NCBI RefSeq assembly: GCF_024679245.1
Contig: NC_090184.1
Coordinates: forward strand, 11,917,233 to 11,981,232
Length of the DNA: 64,000 nt
Reading direction: 5' to 3'
Origin: Pseudorasbora parva
Lineage: Eukaryota; Chordata; Actinopteri; Cypriniformes; Gobionidae
Shown: positions 13,081-24,121 of the stretch, one piece after another
How the letters are laid out: every line of letters starts with the position of its first letter
How positions within the stretch are numbered: the stretch's first letter is position 1
Made by a program: the position numbers and the translations under genes
The notes under the pieces: model-generated
Databases searched by the model: none
Told to the model about the DNA's origin: nothing
The model's input: only the letters and a program-made list of their open reading frames with translations

Positions 13081-16000
13081 ATGCAATGCATATAATTAAC
13101 TTGTTGTGCATTGAAGAGATAAGGGCTTTTGCATTGCATTGCTTTGCATTGCAGGTATTGTATATAAAAACCCTTTTGTGCATTAAAGAAATGAGAGCAA
13201 TTGCATTGCACTGAAGAAATAAGTACTTTTTCATTGCATTGCATGAAATAACTCGTAGTGCACTGAATATATAAATATATATATATATTAGTGCTTTTGC
13301 ATTGCATACGAAAAAAGACGTGCAATGAGGAGATTAGTGTTTTGCATTGCATTGCTTACAAAAACTTGCTGTGCATCGAAGAGGAAGTGCGTTTGCAATG
13401 CATTGCAAAAAATACCTCGTTGTGCATTGAAGATAGCGCTTTTGCATTGCTTTTGCATTGCGTTGCATATATAAGAATTCAGGGTGCAATGAAAAGATTA
13501 GTGCTTTTGCATTGCATGCGAAAAAACTCGTGCATTGAAGACTTTGCATGCATGCATAAAAAACCCTTTGTGCATTGAAAAAAATAGTGCTTTTGCATTG
13601 TATTGCATATATAAGAACTCAATGTGTATTTTGAAGAGATAAGTGCTTTTTTGCAGGCTCGCATTGCATAGGAAAAAGCTCGTGCAATGGACGCGATACG
13701 TGCTTTTGCATTGCATTGCATGCGAAAAACTTGTGCACTGGAGATTAGGTCTTTTTCATTGCATTGCATATAATATCTCGCTGTGCATTGAAGATAGCGC
13801 TTTTGCATTGCTTTGCATATAATAACTCGTTTTGCATTGAAGATGGCGCTTTTGCATTGCATTGAATTGCATTGCATACGAAAAAACTTGTGCACTGGGG
13901 GAGATTAGTGTTTTTGCATGCATTGAACTCGTCATGCATTGAAGATATTAGCGCTTTTGCATTGCATTGCATACAAAAAAACTTGCTGTGGTTAGAGACA
14001 GTGCTTTTGCTATGCATTGCATATAACATAACTCGTTGTGCATTGAAGATAGCGCTTACATATTGCATTGTTTACGAAATATCTTGTGCACTAGAGAGAT
14101 TCGTGCTTTTACATGGCATTGAACTCGTCATGCATTGAAGACATTAGCGCTTTTGCATTGCATTGCATACGAAAAACGTGTGCACTGAGGAGATTAGGGC
14201 TTTTACATTTCATTGTATACAAAAAACTTGCTGTGCAATTGAAAAGATCGTGCTTTTGCATTGCATAAAATAAATCGTTGTGCATTGGAGATAGCGCTTT
14301 TGCAATGCACTGGGGAGATTAATGCTTTTGCATTGCATTGAACTCGTCATGCATTGACGGTATTAGCGCATTGCATACGAAAAAACGTGCACGGAGGAGA
14401 TTAGTGCTTTTGCATTGCATCGTATACATAAAAAACTTGCTGTGCATTGAAGTGCTTTTGTGCTTTTGCATTTGCATTGCATAAAATAACTCATTGTGCA
14501 TTGACGATAGCGTTTTACATAGCACTGCATATAAAACTCGTTGCGCATTGAAGAAATAAGTGATTTTGCATTGCATTGCATAAAGAACTCATTGTGCATT
14601 AAAAAGATTAGTGCTTTTGCATTGGATTGCATATAAGAACCTCGTTGCACATTGAAGAAATAAGTGATTTTGCATTGCATTGCATAAAGAACTCGTTGTG
14701 CATTAAAAAGATTAGCGCTTTTGCATTGCATTGCATATTAGTACTCTTTGTTGCGCATTGAAGAACTAAGTGATTTTGCATCGCATTGAATATATAACTC
14801 GTTGTGCATTAAAAAGATTAGTGGTTTTGCATTGGATTGCATTGCATTGCATAACGAAAAACTCGTGCATTGAAGATATAAGTGCTTTTGCATTGCCCTA
14901 AAAGCTCGTGCAATGACGCGATTAATGATTTTACACTCGCATTGCATACGAAAAAAACTTGTGCAATGAGGAGTTTAAAGCTTTTGCATTAAACTCGTCA
15001 TGGATTGAAGATATTAACGCTTTTGCAGTGCATTGCATATAAGAACTCTTTGTTGCGCATTGAAGAAATAAGTGATTTTGCATTGCATTGCATAAAGAAT
15101 TCATTGTGCATTGAAAAAAATTGTGTTTTTGCATTGGATTGCATTGCATTGCATAACGAAAAACTCGTGTGCATTGAAGATTTTGCATGCATGCATACAA
15201 AAACTATTTGTGCATTGAAAAAAAAATTGTGCTTTTGCATTGCATTGCATAAAGAACTCGTTGTGCATTGACGATAGCGCTTTTACATAGCATTGCATAT
15301 AAAACTCGTTGCGCATTTAAGAAATAAGTGATTTTGCATTGCATTGCGTAAAGAACTCATTGTGCATTAAAAAGATTAGTGCTTTTGCATTGGATTGCAT
15401 ATAAGAACCTCGTTGCACATTGAAGAAATAAGTGATTTTGCATTGCATTGCATAAAGAACTCGTTGTGCATTAAAAAGATTAGCGCTTTTGCATTGCATT
15501 GCATATTAGTACTCTTTGTTGCGCATTGAAGAACTAAGTGATTTTGCATCGCATTGAATATATAACTCGTTGTGCATAAAAAGATTAGTGGTTTTGCATT
15601 TGATTGCATTGCATAACGAAAAACTCGTGCATTGAAGATATAAGTGCTTTTGCATTGCCCTAAAAGCTCGTGCAATGACGCAATTAATGATTTTACACTC
15701 GCATTGCATACGAAAAAAACTTGTGCAATGAGGAGTTTAAAGCTTTTGCATTAAACTCGTCATGGATTGAAGATATTAACGCTTTTGCCGTGCATTGCAT
15801 ATAAGAACTCTTTGTTGCGCATTGAAGAAATAAGTGATTTTGCATTGCATTGCATAAAAAATTCATTGTGCATTGAAAAAAATTGTGTTTTTGCATTGGA
15901 TTGCATTGCATTGCATAACGAAAAACTCGTGTGCATTGAAGATTTTGCATGCATGCATACAAAAACTATTTGTGCATTGAAAAAAAAATTGTGCTTTTGC

Positions 16001-17280
16001 ATTGCATTGCATAAAGAACTCGTTGTGCATTGACGATAGCGCTTTTACATAGCATTGCATATAAAACTCGTTGCGCATTTAAGAAATAAGTGATTTTGCA
16101 TTGCATTGCGTAAAGAACTCATTTTGCATTAAAAAGATTAGTGCTTTTGCATTGGATTGCATATAAGAACCTCGTTGCACATTGAAGAAATAAGTGATTT
16201 TGCATTGCATAAAGAACTCGTTGTGCATTAAAAAGTTTAGCGATTTTGCATTGCATTGCATATAAAGAACTCTTTGTTGCGCATTGAAGAAATAAGTGAT
16301 TTTGCATTGCATAAAGAACTCATTGTGCATCAAAAAGATTAGCGCTTTTGCATTGATTGCATAGAACTCTTTGTTGCGCATTGAAGAACTAAGTGATTTT
16401 GCATCGCATTGAATATATAACTCGTTGTGCATTAAAAAGATTAGTGGTTTTGCATTTGATTGCATTGCATTGCATAACGAAAAACTCGTGTATTGAAGAT
16501 TTTGCATGCATGCATACAAAAACTATTTGTGCAGAAAGAGATTAGTGCTTTTGCATTGTTGCATTGAAAGAAACTTGTGCAATGAGGAGTATAATGAGGA
16601 GTTTTTGCATTGAACTCGTCATGGATTGAAGATATTAACGCTTTTGCAGAGCATTGCATATAAGAACTCTTTGTTGCGCATTGAAGAAATAAGTGATTTT
16701 GCATTGCATTGCATAAAGAACTCATTGTGCATTGAAAATAAATTGTAATTTTGCATTGCATTGCATAAGAACTCGTTGTGCAGAAAGAGATTAGTGCTTT
16801 TTGCATTGCATTGCATTGCATTGAACTAGTTGCGCATTGAAAATGTTAGCGCTTTTGCATTGTATTGTATTTAAGAATTCAGGGTGAAATGAAAAGATTA
16901 GTGTTTTTGCATTGCATACGAAAAACTCGTGCATTGAAGATTTTGCATTGCATATAAGATCTTACTGTGCATTAAAGAGATTAGTGCATTGTTAGAGAAA
17001 TGTGCATTAAAGATATTTTGCATCGTCATTCAAAACTCGACATTTATTGAATATTGATATTAGCGCTTTTGCATTGCATTTGCATTGCATATACGAATTT
17101 AGGGTGCAATGAAAAGATTAGTGCTTTTGCATTGCATACGAAAAAATTTGTGCATAGCATTGCATAGAATTCATGCATTGAAGATGGTTAGCGCTTGTGC
17201 ATTTGGCATATAATCATTCTCTGTGCAATGACGAATTTAGTACGTTTACATTGCATTGACTCTTTTTACATTGAAGAGAT
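13081..17280 (+). repeat. Family 2 TGCATTGCAT minisatellite array, copy 1
   Basis: Tandem units are built on a theme of GCGCTTTTGCATTGCATTGC, then ATA plus an A-rich or TAAGAACTCGTTG segment, then TGCATTGAAGATATTA. Unit starts near 13,797, 13,846, 13,909, 13,950, 14,001 and 14,052 give lengths of 41-63 bp. The number of TGCAT steps per unit varies from one to four or more, indicating slippage. Some units carry the palindrome TGCATGCATGCA instead of the usual core. Open frames on either strand, rich in Met, Gln, Cys, Asn and Lys, reach 146 codons here, but they follow the repeat and overlap each other in several frames, so I do not call them genes. Confidence 0.92.
14520..16049 (+). repeat. 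Two tandem copies of a 762-768-bp higher-order unit in the minisatellite
   Basis: The segment starting TAGCACTGCATATAAAACTC at 14,520 recurs as TAGCATTGCATATAAAACTC at 15,288 and 16,050, giving spacings of 768 and 762 bp. The two full units are almost base-for-base alike; for example the frames at 15,005-15,271 and 15,767-16,033 differ by one residue in 88. The sequence after 16,050 starts a third copy that soon diverges. In copy 2 of the block the corresponding markers lie at 53,725, 53,981 and 54,749, so the first unit there is only 256 bp. Unequal exchange within the array explains this and accounts for most of the 484-bp length difference between the blocks. Confidence 0.88.
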
Positions 17281-17455
17281 TAGAGGGTTTTCAATACAAG
17301 ATCTCGTGCTAAATTAAATAGATAAGTGCTTTTGAACTTAGTACTGTTTAGATTTTAGCACTAATCCAATTTAATGATAAGTGGAGGTTTCCCTGAGACC
17401 CTGCAGGACTTCATGGAATCAATGAGCTCGACTTATACATATCAAAGGGTAATTG
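17281..17455 (+). other. Non-repetitive segment near the right end, gene-like fragment
   Basis: About 175 bp lie outside both repeat families. The first part has an 8-bp inverted repeat, GTGCTAAA at 17,306-17,313 and TTTAGCAC at 17,354-17,361. The second part, about 17,374-17,455, is visibly richer in G+C than its surroundings. On the plus strand it reads GGFPETLQDFMESMSSTYTY, which looks like normal protein, then runs straight into minisatellite. No start context, splice pattern or family is recognisable. The segment is kept in copy 2 at about 56,006-56,180 with one visible base change (GGGTAATTG to GGGTCATTG). It may be an exon or transposon fragment caught in the block. Confidence 0.45.
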
Positions 17456-17604
17456 CAAAAAGAACTCGTTGTGCATTAAAAAGATTAGTGTTTTTGCATT
17501 GGATTGCATTGCATTGCATAACGAAGAACTGGTGCATTGAAGATTTTGCATGCATGCTATTTGTGCATTGAAAAAAAATTGTGCTTTTGCATTGCATTGC
17601 ATAA

Positions 17605-17623
17605 AGAACTGCAATGCAGTTCT
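17605..17623. repeat. 19-nt palindrome at the right junction of the block, copy 1
   Basis: AGAACTGCAATGCAGTTCT consists of two perfect 9-bp arms around a single A. It ends 10 bp before the point where satellite sequence resumes (GGATGACCC at 17,634). The left arm continues the usual minisatellite TAAAGAACT, so the palindrome was formed exactly where the array ends. It is followed by AATCTTTTCTGG. A hairpin followed after 8 nt by CTGG (fits CTRR) recalls the 3' end of Helitrons, though the usual gap there is nearer 10-12 nt. Confidence 0.85.
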
Positions 17624-17694
17624 AATCTTTTCTGGATGACCCTTTGAACTCATTTTTGGCCAAAGAGTCTTTGAACTTGAACCTTCTTTACAGA

Positions 17695-18141
17695 AAAAAA
17701 GATTCTGACCCTGGATCCCATTAACTTGAACTTTCTATACATATAAATAGATTCCTTCTGATGTTTTCTTACCTCTTCAAGGATGACCATTTGAATTCAT
17801 TTTTGGCCAAAGCGTCTTTGAACTTGAACCTTCTTTACAGAAAAAAAGATTCTGACCCTGGATCCCATGAACTTGAACTTTCTATACATATAAATAGATT
17901 CCTTCTGATGTTTTTTTACCTCTTCAAGGATGACCATTTGAACTCATTTTTGGCCAAAGAGTATTTGAACTTGAACCTTCTTTACAGAAAAAAAGATTCT
18001 GACCCTGGATCCCATGAACTTGAACTTTCTATACATATAAATAGATTCCTTCTGATGTTTTATTACCTCTTCAAGTATGACAATTTGAACTTATTTTTGA
18101 CCAAAGAGTCTTTGAACTTGAACTTCTTTACAGACTTATGA
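17695..18141. repeat. Run of shortened monomers at an exact 147-bp period
   Basis: GATTCTGACC starts at 17,701, 17,848 and 17,995, two intervals of exactly 147 bp. In each shortened monomer CTTTACAG is followed at once by the A run, so the roughly 55-60 bp that normally hold the ACTTATGACTTTCTG and CTTCAGTA motifs and the T-tract are missing. The same junction occurs singly near 9,090, 19,440, 20,748 and 21,068, and in the 56-62 kb copies. The three units read through in one frame of 126 codons (17,761-18,141), which follows from the absence of stops in that monomer phase and not from a gene. Confidence 0.85.
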
Positions 18142-21100
18142 CTTTCTGTTGTTTCTTCAGTATATCAAGGATGAGATTTTTTTGACAAAAAAAAAAAAAA
18201 AAAAAAGATTCTGCCCTTGGATCCCATGAACTTGAACGTTCTATGAATATAGAATTCATTCTGATGCCATGGTTCAGTGATGACCTTTTAAACTTATTTG
18301 TGGCCAATAGTCTTTGAGCTTGAACCTTTTTTACAGACATATGACTTTCTGTTGTTTATTCAGTGTATCAAGAATGAGATTTTTAGACAAAAAAAAAAAA
18401 AGATTCTGACCCTGGATCCCATGAACTTGAACTTTCTATGCATATATATAGATTCCATTGGATGCAGTTGTTCAGGGATGACCTATTGAACTTATTTGTG
18501 GCCAAATAGTCTTTGAACTTGAACATTCCACACAGACTTTATGACTACCTGTTGTTTCATCAGTAGGTCAAGGAAGACATTTTTGACAAAAAAAAAAAAA
18601 CTTCTAAGCCTAGATTCCATGAAATTGAACTTTCAAGAAGAGTCTTTGAATTTGAACTTCTTTACAGACTTATGACTTTCTGTTATTTCTTCAGTATATC
18701 AAGGATGAGATTTTTTTGCCCCAAAAAAAAAAAAGATTCTGACCCTGGATCCCATGAACAAACGTTATATAGAATTCCTTCTGATGCCGTGGTTTAATGA
18801 TGACCTTTTGAACTTATTTGTGGCCAAATAGTCTTTGAACTTGAAAATTCTATACAGACTTTACGACTACCTGTTGTTTCATCAGTAGGTCAAGGAAGAC
18901 ATTTTTTGACAAATAATTAAATAAAAGTTCTGACCGTAGATTCCATGAACTTGAACTTTCTATACATATAAATAGATTCCTTCTGATGCAGTGGTTCAAG
19001 GATGACCTTTTGAACTTATTTGTGGCCAAATAGTCTTTGAACTTGAACATTCTACCCTAGACTTTATGACTACCTGTTGTTTCATCAGTAGGTCAAGGAA
19101 GACCTTTTTTGGCAAAAAGACAAACATCTGACCCTAGATTCAATGAACTTAAACTTTCTACACATATAAATAGATTCCTTCTGATGTTTTATTACCTCTT
19201 CAAGGATGACCCTTTGAACTTATTTTTGGCCAAAGAGTCTTTGAACTTGAACCTTCTTTACAGACTTATGACTTTCTGTTGTTTATTCAGTATATCAAGG
19301 ATGAGATTTTTAGACAAAAAAAAAAAAAAAGATTCTGACCCTGGATCCCATGAACTTGAAATTTCTATGCATATATATGGATTCCGTTTGATGCAGTTGT
19401 TCAGGGATGACCTATTGAACATATTTGTGAACCTTCTTTACAGAAAAAAAGATTCTGACCTTGGATCCCATGAACGAACGTTCTAGGCATATAGAATTCC
19501 TTCTGATTTCGTGGTTCAATGATGACCTTTTGAACTTATTTGTGGCCAAATAGTCTTTGAACTTGAACATTCTATACAGACTTTACGACTACCTGTTGTT
19601 TCATCAGTAGGTCAAGGAAGACATTTTTTGACAAAAAATTAAATAAAAATTCTGACCCTAGATTCCATGAACTTCAACTTTCTATATATATAAATAGATT
19701 CCTTCTGATGCAGTGGTTCAAGGATGACCTTTTGAACTTATTTGTGGCCAAATAGTCTTTGAACTTGAACATTCTACCCTAGACTTTATGACTACTTGTT
19801 GTTTCATCAAGGAAGACATTTTTTGGCAAAAAAAAACATCTGACCCTAGATTCAATGATCTTGAACTTTCTACACATATAAATAGATTCCTTCTGATGTT
19901 TTATTACCTCTTCAATGATGACCCTTTGAACTTATTTGTGGCCAAATAGTCTTTGAGCTTGAACCTTTTTTTACAGACATATGACTTTCTGTTAATTCTT
20001 CAGTGTATCAAGAATGAGATTTTTAGACAAAAAAAAATAGATTCTGACCCTGGATCCCATGAACTTGAACGTCCTATGCATATAAATAGATTCCTTTTGA
20101 TGCAGTGGTTCAAGGATGACCCTTTGAACTTATTTGTGGCCAAATAGTCTTTGAGCTTGAACCTTCTTTACAAGTATGACTTTTGTTGTTTCTTCAGTAT
20201 ATCAAGGATGAGATTTTTTGACAAAAAAAAGATTCTGACCCTGGATCCCATGAACTTGAACTTTCTATGCATTTATATAGATTCCTTCTAATGCCGTGGT
20301 TCAGGGATGACCTATTGAACCTATTTGTGGCCAAATAGTCTTTGAACTTGAACATTCCACACAGACTTTATGACTACCTGTTGTTTCATCAGTAGGTCAA
20401 GGAAGACATTTTTTGACAAAAAAATAAAAAACTTCTAACCCTAGATTCAATGAACTTGAACTTTCAATACATATAAATAGATTCCTTCTGATGTTTTTTA
20501 CCTCTTCAAGGATGACCTTTTGAACTTATTTTTGGCCAAAGAGTCTTTGAACTTGAACCTTCTTTACAGACGTATGACTTTCTGTTGTTTCTTCAGTATA
20601 TCAAGAATAAGATTTTTAGACAAAAAAAAAAAAAAGATTCTGACCCTGGATCCCATGAACTTGAAATTTCTATGCATATATATGGATTCCGTTTGATGCA
20701 GTTGTTCAGGGATGACCTATTGAACCTATTTGTGAACCTTCTTTACAGAAAAAAAGATTCTGACCTTGGATCCCATGAGCTTGAATTTTTTATACATATA
20801 AATAGATTCCTTCTGATGTTTTATTACCTCTTCAAGGATGACCATTTGAACTTATTTTTGGCCAAAGAGTCTTTGAACTTGAACTTCTTTACAGACTTAT
20901 GACTTTCTGTTGTTTCTTCAGTATATCAAGGATGAGATTTTTTTGACAAAAGAAAAAAAAAAGATTCTGACCCCGGATCCCATGAACAAACCTTCTAGGC
21001 ATATAGAATTCCTTCTGATGCAGTTGTTCAGGGATGACCTATTGAACCTATTTGTGAACCTTCTTTACAGAAAAAAAGATTCTGACCTTGGATCCCATGA

Positions 21101-24100
21101 ACGAACGTTCTAGGCATATAGAATTCCTTCTGATGCCGTGGTTCAATGATGACCTTATGAACTTATTTGTGGCCAAATAGTCTTTGAACTTAAACATTCT
21201 ACACAGACTTTATGACTACCTGTTGTTTTATCAGTAGGTCAAAGAAGACATTTTTTGGCAAAACACAAAAATATGACCCTAGATTCAATGAACTTGAACT
21301 TTCTATACATATAAATAGATTCCTTCTGATGTTTTATTACCTCTTTAAGGATGACCCTTTGAACTTATTTTTGGCCAAAGAGTCTTTGAACTTGAACCTT
21401 CTTTACAGACTTATGACTTTCTGTTATTTCTTCAGTATATCAAGGATGAGATTTTATTGACAAAAAAAAAAAAAGATTCTGATGCTGGATCCCATGAACT
21501 TGAACTTTCTATGCATATAAATAGATTCCTTTTGATGCAGTGGTTCAAGGATGACCCTTTGAACTTATTTGTGGCCAAATAGTCTTTGAGCTTGAACCTT
21601 CTTTACAAGTATGACTTTTGTTGTTTCTTCAGTATATCAAGGATGAGATTTTTTGACAAAAAAAAGATTCTGACCCTGGATCCCATGAACTTGAACTTTC
21701 TATGCATTTATATAGATTCCTTCTAATGCAGTGGTTCAGGGATGACCTATTGAACCTATTTGTGGCAAAATAGTCTTTGAACTTGAACATTCCACACAGA
21801 CTTTATGACTACCTGTTGTTTCATCAGTAGGTCAAGGAAGACATTTTTTGAAAAAAAATAAAAAAAACTTCTAACCCTAGATTCCAATGACTTGAACTTT
21901 CTATACATTTAAATAGATACCTTCTGATGTTTCATTAGTTCTTCAAGGATGACCCTTTGAACTCATTTTTGGCCAAAGAGTCTTTGAACTTGAACCTTCT
22001 TTACAGACTGATGACTTTCAGTGTTTTCATCTGTAGATCAAGGATGAGATTTTTTGACAAAAAAAAAAAAAAAAGATTCTGACCCTGGATTCCATGAACT
22101 TGAACTTTCTATACATTTAAATAGATACCTTCTGATGTTTTATTATCTCTTAAATTATGACCCTTTGAACTTATTTTTGGCCAAAGAGTCTTTGAACTTG
22201 AACCTTCTTTACAGACTTAGGACTTTCTGTTGTTTCTTCATTATATCAAGGATGAGATTTTTTTGACAAAAAAAAAAAAAAAAGATTCTGACGCTGGATC
22301 CCATGAACTTGAACTTTCTATGCATATAAATAGATTCCTTCTGATGCAGTGGTTCAAGGATGAACTTTTGAACTTATTTGTGGCTTAATAGTCTTTGAGC
22401 TTGAACCTTCTTTACAAACGTATGACTTTCTGTTAATTCTTCAGTATATCAAGAATGAGATTTTTAGACAAAAAAAAATAGATTCTGACCCTGGATCCCA
22501 TGAACTTGAACGTCCTATGCATATAAATAGATTCCTTTTGATGCAGTGGTTCAAGGATGACCCTTTGAACTTATTTGTGGCCAAATAGTCTTTGAGCTTG
22601 AACCTTCTTTACAAGTATGACTTTTGTTGTTTCTTCAGTATATCAAGGATGAGATTTTTTGACAAAAAAAAGATTCTGACCCTGGATCCCATGAACTTGA
22701 ACTTTCTATGCATTTATATAGATTCCTTCTAATGCCGTGGTTCAGGGATGACCTATTGAACCTATTTGTGGCCAAATAGTCTTTGAACTTGAACATTCCA
22801 CACAGACTTTATGACTACCTGTTGTTTCATCAGTAGGTCAAGGAAGACATTTTTTGAAAAAAATAAAAAACTTCTAACCCTAGATTCCATGAACTTGAAC
22901 TTTCTATACATATAAATAGATTCCTTCTGATGCAGTGGTTCAAGGATGACCTTTTGAACTTATTTGTGGCCAAATAGTCTTTGAGCTTGAACCTTCTTTA
23001 CAGACGTATGACTTTCTGTTGTTTCTTCAGTATATCAAGAATGAGATTTTTAGATAAAAAAATAAAAAAAAGATTCTGACCCTGGATCCCATGAACTTGA
23101 ACTTTCTATGCATATATATATTGATTCCTTCTGATGCAGTGGTTCAGGGATGACTTTTGAACTTATTTGTGGCCAAATAGTCTTTGAGCTTGAACCTTCT
23201 TTACAAGTATGACTTTTGTTGTTTCTTCAGTATATCAAGGATGAGATTTTTTGACAAAAAAAAGATTCTGACCCTGGATCCCATGAACTTGAACTTTCTA
23301 TGCATTTATATAGATTCCTTCTAATGCAGTGGTTCAGGGATGACCTATTGAACCTATTTGTGGCCAAATAGTCTTTGAACTTGAACATTCCACACAGACT
23401 TTATGACTACCTGTTGTTTCATCAGTAGGTCAAGGAAGACATTTTTTGACAAAAAATAAAAAAACTTCTAACCCTAGATTCCATGAACTTGAACTTTCTA
23501 TACATTTAAATAGATACCTTCTGATGTTTCATTAGTTCTTTAAGGATGACCCTTTGAACTCGTTTTTGGCCAAAGAGTCTTTGAACTTGAACCTTCTTTA
23601 CAGACTGATGACTTTCAGTGTTTTCATCTGTAGATCAAGGATGAGATTTTTTGACAAAAAAAAAAAAAAAGATTCTGACCCTGGATTCCATGAACTTGAA
23701 CTTTCTATACATTTAAATAGATACCTTCTGATGTTTTATTATCTCTTCAATTATGACCCTTTGAACTTATTTTTGGCCTAAGAGTCTTTGAACTTGAACC
23801 TTCTTTACAGACTTATGACTTTCTATTGTTTCTTCATTATATCAAGGATGAGATTTTTTTGACAAAAAAAAAAAAAAAAGATTCTGACGCTGGATCCCAT
23901 GAACTTGAACTTTCTATGCATATATATAGATTCCTTCTGATGCAGTGGTTCAAGGATGACCTTTTGAACTTATTTGAGGCCAAATAGTCTTTGAGCTTGA
24001 ACCTTCTTTACAGACGTTTGACTTTCTGTTGTTTCTTCAGTATATCAAGAATGAGATTTTTAGATAAAAAATAAATAAAAAGATTCTGACCCTGGATCCC

Positions 24101-24118
24101 GTGAACTTGAACTTTCTA

Positions 24119-24121
<3 letters not shown>

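Larger units (their letters stand above)
12769..17633. repeat. Composite TGCATT minisatellite block, copy 1, inserted in a satellite monomer
   Basis: This 4,865-bp block is unlike the surrounding satellite. Its order is: a short non-repetitive left end; a minisatellite segment of about 140 bp in reverse orientation; a non-repetitive spacer; a forward TGCATT array of about 4.2 kb; a non-repetitive segment near 17,281-17,455; a last short array piece; and a 19-nt palindrome at the right junction. The left flank stops after CCATGAATTTGAACTTTCTA and the right flank resumes at GGATGACCCTTTGAACTC, which are two parts of the same type B monomer with about 41 bp missing between them. A second copy with the same junctions lies at 51,978-56,358. 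This supports one insertion followed by duplication. It could be a non-autonomous transposable element with an amplified core, but no transposase-like coding sequence is visible. Confidence 0.85.

Noticed and set aside
13479..13895. 138-codon and other MQCK-type frames in the minisatellite as protein genes
   Set aside because: Several overlapping frames on both strands are open at once, with repeat-derived composition. No start context or known domain is visible.
13081..17280. CRISPR array
   Set aside because: The repeats are variable and the spacers are themselves related. No constant repeat with unique spacers is present, and the context is eukaryotic satellite.
12769..17633. LTR retrotransposon or DNA transposon with target-site duplication
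   Set aside because: No long terminal direct repeats, no terminal inverted repeats linking the two ends, no duplicated target bases at the junctions, and no reverse transcriptase or transposase coding sequence.
17761..18141. Open frames of 60-126 codons with DSDPGSHELEL-type sequence throughout Family 1
   Set aside because: They follow the satellite monomer in phase, recur with every monomer, end at ordinary monomer variation, and have no family resemblance. They are read-through of the repeat.
22868..22890. Telomere-like CTAACCCTAG in type B monomers
   Set aside because: Only a single TAACCCTA per monomer, never in tandem, so it is a chance match and not telomeric repeat.
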